This document shows positions 44,949 through 58,593 of a stretch of DNA of 64,000 nt, piece by piece (the stretch's first letter is position 1; every line of letters starts with the position of its first letter). Under the pieces are notes generated by a model. That model saw only the letters and a program-made list of their open reading frames with translations. It ran no database searches and was not told the DNA's origin. The stretch is taken from positions 62,001 through 126,000 of the forward strand of contig JAKFVL010000018.1 of assembly GCA_021732215.1 (NCBI GenBank), read 5' to 3'. Source of the stretch: Hyphomicrobiales bacterium (GTDB taxonomy: Bacteria; Pseudomonadota; Alphaproteobacteria; Rhizobiales; Xanthobacteraceae). The translations under genes were made by a program, and so were the position numbers.

Positions 44949-45063
44949 TTCTCCCTCACCCCGTTTACGGGGAGAGGGTGGAGTGAGGGGCAACGTCGAT
45001 GCTCGCAAAAGCCCCTCACCCGCCGCCTGCAGTGGCGACCTCTCCCCGCGCGCGGGGAGAGGT
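44949..45063. repeat. Two-hairpin palindromic intergenic repeat between ppiB and queA
   Basis: One hairpin is CTCCCTCaCCCCG-ttta-CGGGGaGAGGG (44951-44978). The other is a perfect 26-bp palindrome, ACCTCTCCCCGCG and its mirror (45038-45063). CCCTCAC occurs in each half in opposite relation (GTGAGGGG near 44983-44990, CCCCTCAC at 45012-45019), giving a composite inverted structure. It resembles the element found inside uvrA in its CTCCCC/GGGGAG hairpins. Confidence 0.75.
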
Positions 45064-45066
45064 ACT

Positions 45067-45531
45067 TTACGCCGCGTCAGCCGCCATGTGCGCCTTGACG
45101 ATCTTGTCAGGGTTCTGCACAGGCTCGCCGCGCTTGATCTTGTCGACGTTCTCCATGCCCGAGGTCACCTTGCCCCAGACCGTGTACTGGCCGTTGAGGA
45201 AGCCTGCGTCGTCGAAGCAGATGAAGAACTGGCTGTCGCCGGAATCCGGACTGGCGGCACGCGCCATCGAAGTGGTGCCGCGCACATGCGGCTCCTTGTT
45301 GAACTCGGCCTTGAGCTTTTTGCCCGAACCGCCGGTGCCGGTGCCCTGGGGACAGCCGGTCTGCGCCATGAAGCCGTCGATCACGCGATGAAACACGATA
45401 CCGTCGTAAAACCCTTCGCGGACCAGTTCCTTGATGCGGGCGACATGGCCCGGCGCCAGATCCGGACGCATCTCGATCGTCACCGGTCCCTGAGAGGTTT
45501 CAAGGATCAAGGTGTTTTCAGTATCGGCCAT
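45067..45531 (-). CDS. Peptidyl-prolyl cis-trans isomerase, cytosolic cyclophilin
   Basis: 154 residues, a complete cyclophilin without a signal peptide. The active-site motif [22 protein letters not shown] carries the catalytic Arg and Gln, [21 protein letters not shown] holds the substrate pocket Phe, and [11 protein letters not shown] follows. It catalyses proline isomerisation during folding. The paralogue at 45991 is periplasmic, so the pair covers both compartments. In this group the order coaD, ppi, ppi, queA, tgt is usual. Confidence 0.93.
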   Translation of the reverse strand: MADTENTLILETSQGPVTIEMRPDLAPGHVARIKELVREGFYDGIVFHRVIDGFMAQTGCPQGTGTGGSGKKLKAEFNKEPHVRGTTSMARAASPDSGDSQFFICFDDAGFLNGQYTVWGKVTSGMENVDKIKRGEPVQNPDKIVKAHMAADAA

Positions 45532-45549
45532 AGCAAATTCTCCCGTCTC

Positions 45550-45957
45550 TCAAGTTGATTTGGTTCGGCGGTTGTCAAACTTTACTCGCAGCGGACGCCC
45601 CGCGACCGCGTTACCGAGCGATTCTGTAAATGGCAGCGGCGTACAGCGCTCCAATGCTTCCGCCAATGCAGTCCGATACAAAAGGCGGTCGTTGTCGCTG
45701 GCGTATTCGCTCTCATAGGTGATCCTGGGCTTGCCAAGAATATCTCCCGTCCGATTGAAGGTGACGAGAAAGCCGATTTCGAGGCCCGGATGATCCGGCG
45801 GTAACTGCGGCGGCTTGAAGCACTTGCTCAGACGGGCCACGACCTGCGCCACCGAACTCACCGTGTCCGCGGGTTTGTCCTGCGCATGCCCCTCGCCAAC
45901 CTGAACCGACCAGCCCAGCAGCGCGGCAGCCACGATCTGCAGGAATGTCCGCCACAT
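45550..45957 (-). CDS. Small exported hypothetical protein between the two cyclophilins
   Basis: 135 residues from the ATG at 45957. The signal peptide (MWRTFLQIVAAALLGWSVQ to GHAQ) precedes a mature part with two cysteines: SKCFKPPQLPPDHPGLEI, GFLVTFNRTGDILGKPRITY and ALERCTPLPFTESLGNAVAG. A fold like the C-terminal domain of TonB or TolA is suggested by the proline-rich strand followed by FNRxGxIxGxPxI, but I cannot assign it. It lies between genes of the same operon-like row on the minus strand. Confidence 0.7.
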   Translation of the reverse strand: MWRTFLQIVAAALLGWSVQVGEGHAQDKPADTVSSVAQVVARLSKCFKPPQLPPDHPGLEIGFLVTFNRTGDILGKPRITYESEYASDNDRLLYRTALAEALERCTPLPFTESLGNAVAGRPLRVKFDNRRTKST

Positions 45958-45990
45958 GCCATTCGCCTCAAGCAACCGGTGCTGCGCGGA

Positions 45991-46536
45991 TCATTTGATA
46001 TCGGATGCGACCTGCACCTTCACCATCTTGTCAGGGTCGGCGACCGGCTCGCCGCGCTTGATCTTGTCGACCACGTCCATGCCCTGCACCACCTCGCCGA
46101 TCACGGTGTACTTGCCGTTCAGGAACGAGCCTTCGGCGAACATGATGAAAAACTGCGAATTGGCGGAATTCGGATCGCCGGCGCGCGCCATGCCGACGAT
46201 GCCGCGCTTGAACGGCACGTTGGAGAATTCGGCTGCGACGTTCGGATACTTCGAGCCGCCGGTGCCGTTGAAATTCTTGCCATCGCCGGTCTGCGCCATG
46301 AAGCCGTCGATCACGCGATGGAACGGCACGTTGTTGTAATAACCCTCGCGAGCAAGCAGCTTGATGCGCTCGGCATGCTGGGGCGCGATGTCGTTGCGCA
46401 GCTTGAACACCACACGGCCCTTGGTGGTGTCGATGACAATGGCGTTGGCTTTGTCGAGATTGGCCGGAAGCGGCGCCTGCGCCAGGGCGGGCGCGGCCGA
46501 CAACAATGCGGCGATGACAGCGAGAATGCGGATCAT
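45991..46536 (-). CDS. Peptidyl-prolyl cis-trans isomerase, periplasmic cyclophilin
   Basis: 181 residues. A signal peptide (MIRILAVIAALLSAAPALAQ) leads to a cyclophilin domain with [40 protein letters not shown] and GEVVQGMDVVDKI. The active-site Arg and Gln are kept. The exported location is inferred from the leader. The cytosolic paralogue is encoded 460 bases downstream. Confidence 0.93.
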   Translation of the reverse strand: MIRILAVIAALLSAAPALAQAPLPANLDKANAIVIDTTKGRVVFKLRNDIAPQHAERIKLLAREGYYNNVPFHRVIDGFMAQTGDGKNFNGTGGSKYPNVAAEFSNVPFKRGIVGMARAGDPNSANSQFFIMFAEGSFLNGKYTVIGEVVQGMDVVDKIKRGEPVADPDKMVKVQVASDIK

Positions 46537-46594
46537 GACAACTCCAGTGAGATGAGCGCACCTGGCCGTGCGCTTGAGGAATGGACCTTGAAAA

Positions 46595-47092
46595 CTATTT
46601 CGCGAATTTGGACTTCAGGCGTGCGCCGACGGCTTTCGGCACGAAATTCGAGACGTCCCCGCCCATACCAGCGATCTGCCGCACCAGTGTGGCGGTGATC
46701 GGGCGAACGGTCGCCGACGCGGGCAGGAAAATCGTGCGCACGTCCGGCGCCATCGTCTCGTTCATGCCGGCGATTTGCATTTCATAGTCGAGATCGGTGC
46801 CGTCGCGCAGGCCGCGGATCAAAACGTTCGCGCCGACGCGCTGCGCGGCCGTCACGGTGAGATCGTCGAACGTGATGCAGTCGAGCGCGCAATTGGCCTT
46901 GGCCGCGACCGGCGCAAAAACCTCTTTTACCATCTCGAGGCGTTCCTCCGTCGAGAACAGCGGCTTCTTGCCGGGATGGATTCCGATCGCAACGACGATG
47001 CGATCGACGAGGCTGACGGCCTGGCGCACCACATCGAGGTGGCCGTTGGTCACAGGGTCGAACGACCCCGGATAAAGGGCAATACGCGGCAT
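46595..47092 (-). CDS. coaD: Pantetheine-phosphate adenylyltransferase
   Basis: 165 residues. It catalyses the fourth step of coenzyme A synthesis. The nucleotidyltransferase signature is [18 protein letters not shown] (residues 5-22, with the T/N-G-H motif), [13 protein letters not shown] and a late VRPITATLV. The length matches the family. First of the minus-strand row coaD, ppi, hypothetical, ppi, queA, tgt. Confidence 0.95.
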   Translation of the reverse strand: MPRIALYPGSFDPVTNGHLDVVRQAVSLVDRIVVAIGIHPGKKPLFSTEERLEMVKEVFAPVAAKANCALDCITFDDLTVTAAQRVGANVLIRGLRDGTDLDYEMQIAGMNETMAPDVRTIFLPASATVRPITATLVRQIAGMGGDVSNFVPKAVGARLKSKFAK

Positions 47093-47432
47093 GGCTTCGT
47101 CTACCTTGCCGGAAGATGGCCCGCAAGCGGCCCAGATATCGGCTGCCGACCGAAGGTTCCGGCTAAATCCTTCAAAATATGCGATTTATTTGATGTCCGG
47201 TTTCGAACCCGAAGCGGCCGTTGCGCGTCTACTGCCCGAGCGGCCTCGGGGACGGCCCAGCGGAATGTTTCGTCCCCAAGCCAGCCACGAAACAATTCAG
47301 GCGTCCGACGAAACCATATTCCCGGGCGACGCAGACACCCTGAAACCGGACGGGACTAAACCTCGCGTCAACAGGGACAACGGGCCGAACGGCCAAGTCG
47401 GTAACCACCGGCGCAGAAGACAGGGGACCAAC
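47093..47432. other. Gap between coaD and the small exported protein
   Basis: No gene is supported. An open frame in phase with the next gene runs through most of it but has no ribosome site or protein-like composition. The A+T-richer stretch around 47172-47200 (AAATATGCGATTTATTT) is a candidate promoter region for the divergent genes. Confidence 0.4.
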
Positions 47433-47687
47433 ATGATCAAGGCTCTTTCCGCAGTCGCAATCGCCGCTTTTATCGCCGCCGCGCTGACTGTTCTGCCGGG
47501 ATTTGCTCCGCAGGTGGAAGCGAGCGTACCGGTCGCCATGACCAAGGCTGACCGTCTCGATATCCGCCCGATCGGCAAGGATTGTTCGCAGCAGGCTTGG
47601 CCCAACTTCGAATCGAGCTGCCTGCGTAACGCTGGCACCAAGACCATCGTAATGACTGAGGCGCGAATCGTAACAGCGACTCGTTAA
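47433..47687 (+). CDS. Small exported hypothetical protein
   Basis: 84 residues. The signal peptide is MIKALSAVAIAAFIAAALTV, ending near VEASVP. The short mature part has two cysteines (GKDCSQQAWPNFESSCLRNA) that could form one disulfide. AGGGGA lies 6 bases before the ATG, which fixes the start over the longer upstream frame. Proteins of this type with DRLDIRPIGKDCSQQ are, to my recollection, common in Bradyrhizobium relatives without known function. Followed by a clear terminator. Confidence 0.72.
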   Translation: MIKALSAVAIAAFIAAALTVLPGFAPQVEASVPVAMTKADRLDIRPIGKDCSQQAWPNFESSCLRNAGTKTIVMTEARIVTATR

Positions 47688-47742
47688 TGAGGTTTCAGGC
47701 TACCTTCCAAACACTTCCAAACTCCAATTTTGCTCCAAGTTG

Positions 47743-47779
47743 AAAGCCGCAGGGATGCCCCCCGCGGCTTTTCTTTTTG
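47743..47779. terminator. Intrinsic terminator after the small exported protein
   Basis: AAAGCCGC (47743-47750) pairs with GCGGCTTT (47764-47771), extended by an AGGG/CCCC inner stem. The plus strand continues TTCTTTTTG. On the minus strand it would lie about 75 bases past the gyrA stop with a weaker T-run (CTTTCA), so it may serve both genes. Confidence 0.85.
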
Positions 47780-47848
47780 TGATTGAGCAAAACTCGGCAT
47801 CGTGAGCGCGTTTGTCGCAGGCGCGTAGGCAGCCTGACGATCGATCGC

Positions 47849-50575
<2,727 letters not shown>

Positions 50576-50695
50576 GGTAAAATCCAGCGTGATTCAGCTC
50601 AGAATCATATAGCGCATCCGCTGCCACAAACCAAATAAAACGGCCCTTTTCAGAGGGCTTTTCCGGCTGAAATACCAAGAGGTTGCAAGCGCGAT

Positions 50696-51100
50696 TCAAG
50701 GACCGAAAGCGACCGCGTGCATGATGCGTCCGGGAACGAACGTAAACAGCCCAGCGATGATGAGAGCCCCTGTGAAAAGCCCGACCATGGTCTTGCTGTG
50801 TGCGCTGACCTTGTGCCGGTGCGCGAACCAGAGCGCTGCCGGAAGCATGAAGAGCACGAGGACCGACAGCAGGTGGATCGGACTGAACGGCCCCGCCAGC
50901 CTGATGCTGTCGCCAGTGATCCAGAACGAACTGATCGCGATGATCAGCATCAGCGCCGCCCAGATCCAGCCCACCGTCCGGTGCGGCAGCGTCCCCTTCG
51001 GGCTTGCGAATTGCACAATGCCGAGAACAAACGCACCCATCGCCGCGAACGCATGAAGCTGAATGGCGAACGGCGCATTTAGCAGCGGTGCAAGACTCAT
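50696..51100 (-). CDS. DUF2306-like small membrane protein
   Basis: 134 residues with four hydrophobic helices (about 8-30, 42-62, 70-92 and 103-127) and conserved histidines near the membrane edges (IQLHAFAAMGAFVLGIVQF; PHRTVGWIWAALML; SPIHLLSVLVLF; SAHSKTMVGLFTGAL). This pattern matches DUF2306/YozB-like proteins, possibly haem-binding but uncharacterised. The ATG at 51100 has GGAGG 5 bases upstream; a longer upstream frame overlaps the A+T-rich promoter-like stretch. Confidence 0.78.
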   Translation of the reverse strand: MSLAPLLNAPFAIQLHAFAAMGAFVLGIVQFASPKGTLPHRTVGWIWAALMLIIAISSFWITGDSIRLAGPFSPIHLLSVLVLFMLPAALWFAHRHKVSAHSKTMVGLFTGALIIAGLFTFVPGRIMHAVAFGP

Positions 51101-51203
51101 GCAGTCCTCCGGCGCAATGAATATCCAGTCTTCAATGTAAATATTATTTACTTTTATCTTTCCGCTGTCAAGATAATGTCGTTGTCGAATGTATCGCCCT
51201 GTC

Positions 51204-51240
51204 AAAAAAGCGCCCTTGCCGCAAGCAAGAGCGCTTTTTT
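51204..51240. terminator. Bidirectional terminator between ssb and the DUF2306 gene
   Basis: AAAAAAGCGC-c-CTTGC / GCAAG-a-GCGCTTTTTT with a short loop (cgcaa) and one internal mismatch. On the minus strand the T-run ends the ssb transcript. Confidence 0.88.
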
Positions 51241-51293
51241 TTGCGAAGATGATTGAAGGCCTGAGCGCAGCCGGCGATTGTCGGCCTTAAAAC

Positions 51294-51800
51294 TCAGAAC
51301 GGAATCTCGTCATCCATATCGCTGCCGCCACGGCCACCGCCGCCGGCCGCCACCGCACGGCGTTGTCCGCCGCCACCCGATGAACTTCCGCTGGAGACGT
51401 AATCGTTGCCGCCTCCACCATCGTCAGACATGCTGCTGCCGCCACCGCTGCGGCCATCGAGCATGGTCAGCGTCGAGTTGAAGCCCTGCAGCACCACTTC
51501 GGTCGAGTACTTTTCGACACCGCTCTGGTCGGTCCATTTGCGCGTCTGCAGTGCGCCTTCGATATAAACCTTGGCGCCTTTCTTCAGATATTGCTCGGCG
51601 ACCTTCGCCAGACCTTCGCTGAAGATCACGACGCGATGCCACTCGGTTTTTTCCTTGCGCTCGCCAGTCGCCTTGTCGCGCCATGTGTCCGATGTCGCAA
51701 CCGTCAGGTTGACGACGGGATTGCCATTCTGCATGCGGCGGACTTCCGGGTCCTTGCCGAGATTGCCGATCAGAATGACCTTGTTCACGCTTCCCGCCAT
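51294..51800 (-). CDS. ssb: Single-stranded DNA-binding protein
   Basis: 168 residues. The OB-fold domain ([20 protein letters not shown], then [15 protein letters not shown] and [20 protein letters not shown]) covers the first 110 or so residues. A Gly/Ser-rich flexible linker follows, and the acidic tip DMDDEIPF binds partner proteins of replication and repair. All usual features are intact. In this group ssb and uvrA lie close together; here a porin-like gene intervenes. Confidence 0.96.
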   Translation of the reverse strand: MAGSVNKVILIGNLGKDPEVRRMQNGNPVVNLTVATSDTWRDKATGERKEKTEWHRVVIFSEGLAKVAEQYLKKGAKVYIEGALQTRKWTDQSGVEKYSTEVVLQGFNSTLTMLDGRSGGGSSMSDDGGGGNDYVSSGSSSGGGGQRRAVAAGGGGRGGSDMDDEIPF

Positions 51801-52235
51801 TTGCGGTCCTCCACTAAAAACTGTGATCCGGGCGAACTTGGCCGCCGGTCCTTGGGGAGGACCCTATACCGGGCCGCCATCCGGCGGCGGCATCCCGCCC
51901 GGTTATCCACACGGATCGGAAGCCACCATATGTTCTATTTTTGTTCTTGTGAAGATAGCATCAGAATGGAACTTCGGGTTTTCCCGGAACAAATGTGGCT
52001 GCACACCGTTGAAGTGTGGCGGGGGTGTGGTCGAATCGTGCGGCAAACACCAAAATAGTCTAAACAAATCCTTACCTTAGGCTGTGACACTTCTCGTCTG
52101 ACTGTTGCATTTCGGCGACGGTATTCTTCGCAGGAATCGCTATAGTACAACTCATCACGGTGCGTATGGGCGCCGGCTTTGAAGAAGAACACCGCCGGTC
52201 GGGACGACGAGGCGGGTCGAACTTGGAGAACTAAA
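51801..52235. other. Intergenic region between divergent ssb and the outer-membrane protein gene
   Basis: No gene is supported in these 435 bases. TATAGT at 52141-52146 is a possible -10 for the downstream plus-strand gene, but I find no convincing -35 at the right distance. The part 51920-52100 is richer in A+T than its surroundings. The leader of the outer-membrane protein gene (about 52150-52235) is G+C-rich and may be structured. Confidence 0.4.
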
Positions 52236-52913
52236 ATGAAGAAATTTCTGCTGGGTACCGTCGCTCTTGTTGCGCTCGGAATGTCCTCGTCGGCGTTCGC
52301 TGCCGATCTGGGAGCGCGCGTTTACACGAAGGCTCCCCCGCCGCCGCCGGCTCCGATCTACAACTGGACCGGCTTCTATATCGGCGGTCACGTTGGCGCA
52401 GCGTTCAGCGGCAACAACAACAATATCTTTGGCAACAATAATGACGCGCGCTTCATCGGCGGCGGCCAGATCGGCGCTGACTATCAGTTCGCTCCGAACT
52501 GGGTTGTCGGTCTCGAAGGTCAGTACAGCGCCGTTGCCAACAGCAACAATGGCCTGTTCCGCGAGAACGGTCTTGCTTCGGCGACCGGCCGCCTTGGCTG
52601 GACCTGGGGTCCGGGCCTGCTCTACGTGAAGGGCGGCTACGCCTATCAGGACCGCTCGAACAACATCGGCGTGGTCGGCAACACCAGCCGTGACGGTTAC
52701 ACCGTCGGCGCCGGTCTCGAGTACATGTTCGCTCCGAACTGGTCGGCAAAGGTCGAGTATCAGTACTATGACTTCGGCAACATCAACTTCGCCGCCGTTC
52801 CGGTCGTTGGTGGCCCGGCTGTCGCCGGCCGCTTCAACAACGACGAGCATACCGTCAAGCTGGGCGTGAACTATCGCTTCGGCTGGGGTGGACCGGTCGT
52901 CGCCAAGTACTGA
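52236..52913 (+). CDS. Outer-membrane beta-barrel protein (Omp25/RopB-like)
   Basis: 225 residues. The signal peptide is MKKFLLGTVALVALGMSSSAFA, and the mature start ADLGARVYTKAPPPPPAPIYNWTG is typical of rhizobial Omp25/31-type porin-like proteins. Eight amphipathic strands follow (WTGFYIGGHVGAAFSG, RFIGGGQIGADYQF, NWVVGLEGQYS, ASATGRLGWTWGPGLLYVKG and so on) and the chain ends VKLGVNYRFGWGGPVVAKY, close to the usual C-terminal aromatic. Asn-rich loops (GNNNNIFGNNND) extend outward. The ATG at 52236 has GGAG 8 bases upstream. Followed by a strong terminator; probably abundant. Confidence 0.92.
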   Translation: MKKFLLGTVALVALGMSSSAFAADLGARVYTKAPPPPPAPIYNWTGFYIGGHVGAAFSGNNNNIFGNNNDARFIGGGQIGADYQFAPNWVVGLEGQYSAVANSNNGLFRENGLASATGRLGWTWGPGLLYVKGGYAYQDRSNNIGVVGNTSRDGYTVGAGLEYMFAPNWSAKVEYQYYDFGNINFAAVPVVGGPAVAGRFNNDEHTVKLGVNYRFGWGGPVVAKY

Positions 52914-52953
52914 GATCAAAAGTACTGAGATCAGATACAGTCTCTGACTACGG

Positions 52954-52985
52954 AAAGGCCGGCGGTTTCGCCGGCCTTTTTGTTT
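52954..52985 (+). terminator. Intrinsic terminator after the outer-membrane protein gene
   Basis: A perfect 11-bp stem AAAGGCCGGCG / CGCCGGCCTTT with loop GTTT, followed by TTG TTTG on the plus strand. Confidence 0.93.
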
Positions 52986-53146
52986 GCGTGGACTTGCCCA
53001 TTCAAACCAGCGGTTGATGATTTCCGGAAGCACTGGAAATCCCGCACCGTTCTGCCTATGTTCTGGAAAGATCATGACATCTGCTGACAGATGCTGACAC
53101 TTCCTGGCGGGAGAGTACGGCCTCTTTCAGCCACCGGAATGCACTC

Positions 53147-56218
<3,072 letters not shown>

Positions 56219-56220
56219 CA

Positions 56221-56802
56221 ATGGCTTGGCAGAACCTCGATCAGCAAATGGCTCGATGGTCTGCGCGGCTTGTTCTCGAGCTAAAAATCACAGAAGTCGA
56301 AAGTCAAAAGCTGGCAACGAACATCGCCTCTGAGGTTAGATTTCTGCCAAAGGATGCCAAGGACTCGATAGCTGCTGCTTCTCCTGTCCCCCTAGCTGAT
56401 CGACTGCAAGAACTCCAAGCATTTCAGGGTTGGATGGATACCGCCCACCGGCTTCCAAAATCTCCTTTCATAGTTCGCGCACAGGTTATTACCCAGAACT
56501 ACATTTGCTTCGTGTATTTGCCGGAGGCGTGCTTTCGGATTCTAAGTAAAGTCGCACCTATCGGCTCTGTGACCCGACGATGTTCGCAATATTTGTCTGA
56601 CAATCCGGTAAGAGCATTTCGTAATTCCATAGCACACGCGAATTGGACTTATCGCGATGACTTTGGAGCCGTTGTTTATTGGGCTCGAAAGGGCAGCGAT
56701 CCAACAGAGCCGATGCATCGATTTGAAGTCGAGCAAGAAGAACTATCCTACTGGCAAGAGCTAAGCAGATGTGTTGCCTACGCGGCGTTTTCGAATCTCT
56801 GA
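56221..56802 (+). CDS. Hypothetical protein with HEPN-like R-x4-H motif
   Basis: 193 residues, mainly helical, no signal or membrane segment. Near the C-terminus VRAFRNSIAHANWTYRDDFG has Arg134-Asn135 and His139, spaced as in the R-x4-6-H active site of HEPN ribonuclease domains; FGAVVYWARKG follows as a strand pair. Codon choice is visibly less G+C-rich than in uvrA, which ends 2 bases upstream, suggesting acquisition. No antitoxin-like gene is adjacent on the same strand, though a toxin-antitoxin cassette lies just downstream on the other strand. The assignment is by motif only. Confidence 0.55.
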   Translation: MAWQNLDQQMARWSARLVLELKITEVESQKLATNIASEVRFLPKDAKDSIAAASPVPLADRLQELQAFQGWMDTAHRLPKSPFIVRAQVITQNYICFVYLPEACFRILSKVAPIGSVTRRCSQYLSDNPVRAFRNSIAHANWTYRDDFGAVVYWARKGSDPTEPMHRFEVEQEELSYWQELSRCVAYAAFSNL

Positions 56803-56838
56803 GTTATTGACAAGTCTTGTGGCCGGAAGGTCTGTCTC

Positions 56839-56880
56839 ATCAGCCACTTTGAACTCCCCCACCCCTCCGCGCGACCAAGC
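56839..56880. repeat. 42-bp direct repeat, left copy
   Basis: This begins ATCAGCCACTTTGAACTCCC and ends GCGCGACCAAGC. It matches 57855-57896 in the same orientation at 38 of 42 positions. The two copies flank the DUF5615/DUF433/DUF433 genes. Confidence 0.85.
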
Positions 56881-56890
56881 CCGTAGCCCG

Positions 56891-56962
56891 TAGGGCGGAT
56901 TAGCGCAGCGTAATCCGCCATTGACCTAATCGGCGGGTTACGGCGTCGCCTAACCCACCTTA
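56891..56962. repeat. Double-hairpin intergenic repeat (GGCGGATTA type)
   Basis: GGCGGATTA-gcgcagcg-TAATCCGCC (56894-56919) is followed by GGGTTA-cggcgtcgcc-TAACCC (about 56935-56956). Tandem hairpins of this type occur as dispersed repeats in many proteobacteria. It lies just inside the left direct repeat. Confidence 0.7.
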
Positions 56963-57006
56963 CCAGTCTTCACGCCACCTCCGCCGGCCTCGCACGCTTC
57001 GCGATC

Positions 57007-57366
57007 TCACGCCCAGCGCAACAAACGCGACCGCAATCGCCGCTCTTCGACAACGGTGTAGCGTTCAAGGAGAACGTCTCCGTAACGATCGACCGCCGCC
57101 ATCAGCCGCAACAATTTCGTTTCGGATTGCGTCGGGTCGATGCGCATCAGAACCAGACCGGAAACAGGATGTTTCCTCCGAAAAACAAGTTCACCGAAAT
57201 CCTTGTCTTCCGTGAGCAGAAGCCGCGACTCGCGAAACGCCAGCGCGATCACGTCCGCGTCTCTCAGCCCGCGCGCACCTTCGGCAACATACAGGACATC
57301 GTGACCGTTCATACGCAGCGATGCGACGAGCGCCGCCGCGACGCATTCGTCAGCGAGCCAACGCAT
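57007..57366 (-). CDS. DUF5615 PIN-like protein, probable toxin
   Basis: 119 residues, the full length of the DUF5615 (Mut7-C-like PIN) family. Acidic residues that would bind metal are seen as Asp6-Glu7 (LADECVAAALVASL), Asp36/Asp38 (LRDADVIALAF) and Asp54/Asp56 (LLTEDKDFGELVF). Such proteins are predicted ribonuclease toxins paired with DUF433 antitoxins. Its ATG lies 5 bases after the stop of a DUF433 gene, so the two are co-transcribed, antitoxin first. Toxicity is not demonstrated. Confidence 0.85.
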   Translation of the reverse strand: MRWLADECVAAALVASLRMNGHDVLYVAEGARGLRDADVIALAFRESRLLLTEDKDFGELVFRRKHPVSGLVLMRIDPTQSETKLLRLMAAVDRYGDVLLERYTVVEERRLRSRLLRWA

Positions 57367-57371
57367 ACTCG

Positions 57372-57593
57372 CTAACCGTAAACGACATCTTCGTCGGCCA
57401 GGTAGTCAGCGGCAAAGGCTTGCGCAGCGTGGATATCGTCGAGCGTCAGGCGCGGATGATCTGCGATGATGGTCTCTGCCGATAGGCCGGCACCGAGCTT
57501 GCGCAGGATCAGTTCCACCGGAACGCGCGTTCCGCGGACAACCGGCTTGCCATCCATCACGTCGGGGCTTGATGTAATGAGCTCATGCTGCAT
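57372..57593 (-). CDS. DUF433 protein, probable antitoxin of the DUF5615 protein
   Basis: 73 residues. SSPDVMDGKPVVRGTRVPVE at the start and LILRKLGAGLSAETIIADHP in the middle form the DUF433 winged helix-turn-helix-like domain. It is immediately upstream of the DUF5615 gene (5-base gap), the usual antitoxin-toxin order. A second DUF433 gene ends 11 bases upstream. Confidence 0.85.
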   Translation of the reverse strand: MQHELITSSPDVMDGKPVVRGTRVPVELILRKLGAGLSAETIIADHPRLTLDDIHAAQAFAADYLADEDVVYG

Positions 57594-57604
57594 GGCGACT
57601 TGTC

Positions 57605-57808
57605 CTAATGAATAGCATCAAACACGAGCGTGGCATCGATATCCGCGCTTTCCAGATACGGATAGTCCCGCAGGATCGTGTCGCGCGATTGCCCTGCTGA
57701 CAGCACGCCGAGTACATCGGCAACAGTGATGCGCAGGCCGCGAATGCACGGGCGACCATGCACCTGTCCGGGATCGATGGTCATTCTGGCCAGAAGGTCT
57801 GACATCAA
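57605..57808 (-). CDS. Second DUF433 protein
   Basis: 67 residues. MTIDPGQVHGRPCIRGLRIT and VADVLGVLSAGQSRDTILRDYP make a full DUF433 domain, clearly diverged from its neighbour (for example CIRGLRIT where the neighbour has VVRGTRVP). It heads the three-gene row and has no toxin of its own here. It may regulate the operon or be left over from a second pair. The second codon is also ATG. Confidence 0.82.
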   Translation of the reverse strand: MMSDLLARMTIDPGQVHGRPCIRGLRITVADVLGVLSAGQSRDTILRDYPYLESADIDATLVFDAIH

Positions 57809-57854
57809 TCCAGCTTATCAGCGTAGCTGATGCTTGTCAGCGGCATGATCCGTG

Positions 57855-57896
57855 ATCAGCCAATTTGAACTCCCCCACCCTTCCGCACGACTAAGC
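57855..57896. repeat. 42-bp direct repeat, right copy
   Basis: This begins ATCAGCCAATTTGAACTCCC and ends GCACGACTAAGC, and is 38/42 identical to 56839-56880. It lies 47 bases upstream of the second DUF433 gene. Confidence 0.85.
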
Positions 57897-57970
57897 TCCG
57901 AGACCCCGGAGCATCGCATGCCAGCCCGCCGGCAACTTCTGCACCTCTCCATCGCTGCGGGAGACGCACG

Positions 57971-58213
57971 ATGATCGTGTTCGCGCTCGCCGCCGCAATG
58001 ATCGCCGTCATCCATCTGGTCGCGGGGTGGCAGCGGCGGCGTCTGGCCGTGATCGTGCCGGGTATCCTGTGGCTGGTCTATGCCGTCTACGAGTATCTGG
58101 TCGCGACCGGTGTCCTGTGCGACGCGAACTGCAACATTCGCGTCGATCTGTTGCTCATCTTTCCCATATTGGCGCTCGCAAGCCTCCGCGCTTACCAATC
58201 GTACAACGCTTGA
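57971..58213 (+). CDS. Small hypothetical membrane protein
   Basis: 80 residues with three hydrophobic helices (about 2-20, 26-47 and 58-74) and two cysteines in the second loop (GVLCDANCNIR). GGGAG 7 bases before the ATG supports the start. No family recognised. Just outside the direct-repeat-bounded cassette. Confidence 0.65.
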   Translation: MIVFALAAAMIAVIHLVAGWQRRRLAVIVPGILWLVYAVYEYLVATGVLCDANCNIRVDLLLIFPILALASLRAYQSYNA

Positions 58214-58284
58214 ACGCACCCGCCCTCGGTGCGACATCTGGAGCATCCGCGCGATCCTGACGGAGTCGCTGAGGTAGTGACTCT

Positions 58285-58327
58285 CGTCATTCCGGGGCGT
58301 GCCACTTGGCACGAGCCCGGAATGACG
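58285..58327. repeat. Perfect-ended palindromic repeat (CGTCATTCCGGG type)
   Basis: CGTCATTCCGGG (58285-58296) and CCCGGAATGACG (58316-58327) enclose the inner hairpin GTGCCA-ct-TGGCAC. The whole is a near-continuous cruciform of 43 bases. Confidence 0.85.
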
Positions 58328-58342
58328 GTGGAGAGGTCGAAT

Positions 58343-58421
58343 GTAGCCCGGATGAAACGCAGCGCAATCCGGGATACGATGGCCGGGACTCCCGCATTCC
58401 GCTGCGCTGCATGCGGGCTAC
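58343..58421. repeat. Palindromic repeat (GTAGCCCG type)
   Basis: GTAGCCCG (58343-58350) and CGGGCTAC (58414-58421) are the ends. Inside, CGCAGCGCAAT and ATTCCGCTGCGCTG are partly complementary. A mosaic repeat of dispersed type. Confidence 0.7.
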
Positions 58422-58593
58422 GGCCCGCGCGCACCTCAGGATGACGAGAAACTCCGATCTCATTCATCAACATTAAATCACGCCCCGAGTTATCCCCGGG
58501 TACCCTGACCTCGCTTATGATGCGCGTGTCTCGCTCATGAGGGGCGTCTTCCGGAGACGTTCTGAAGATGGAGCGGGATGCGGCGCCTGCGCG

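Noticed and set aside
58285-58421. Possible CRISPR array or attachment site
   Set aside because: Only single palindromic repeats of two different families; no repeated unit with regular spacers.
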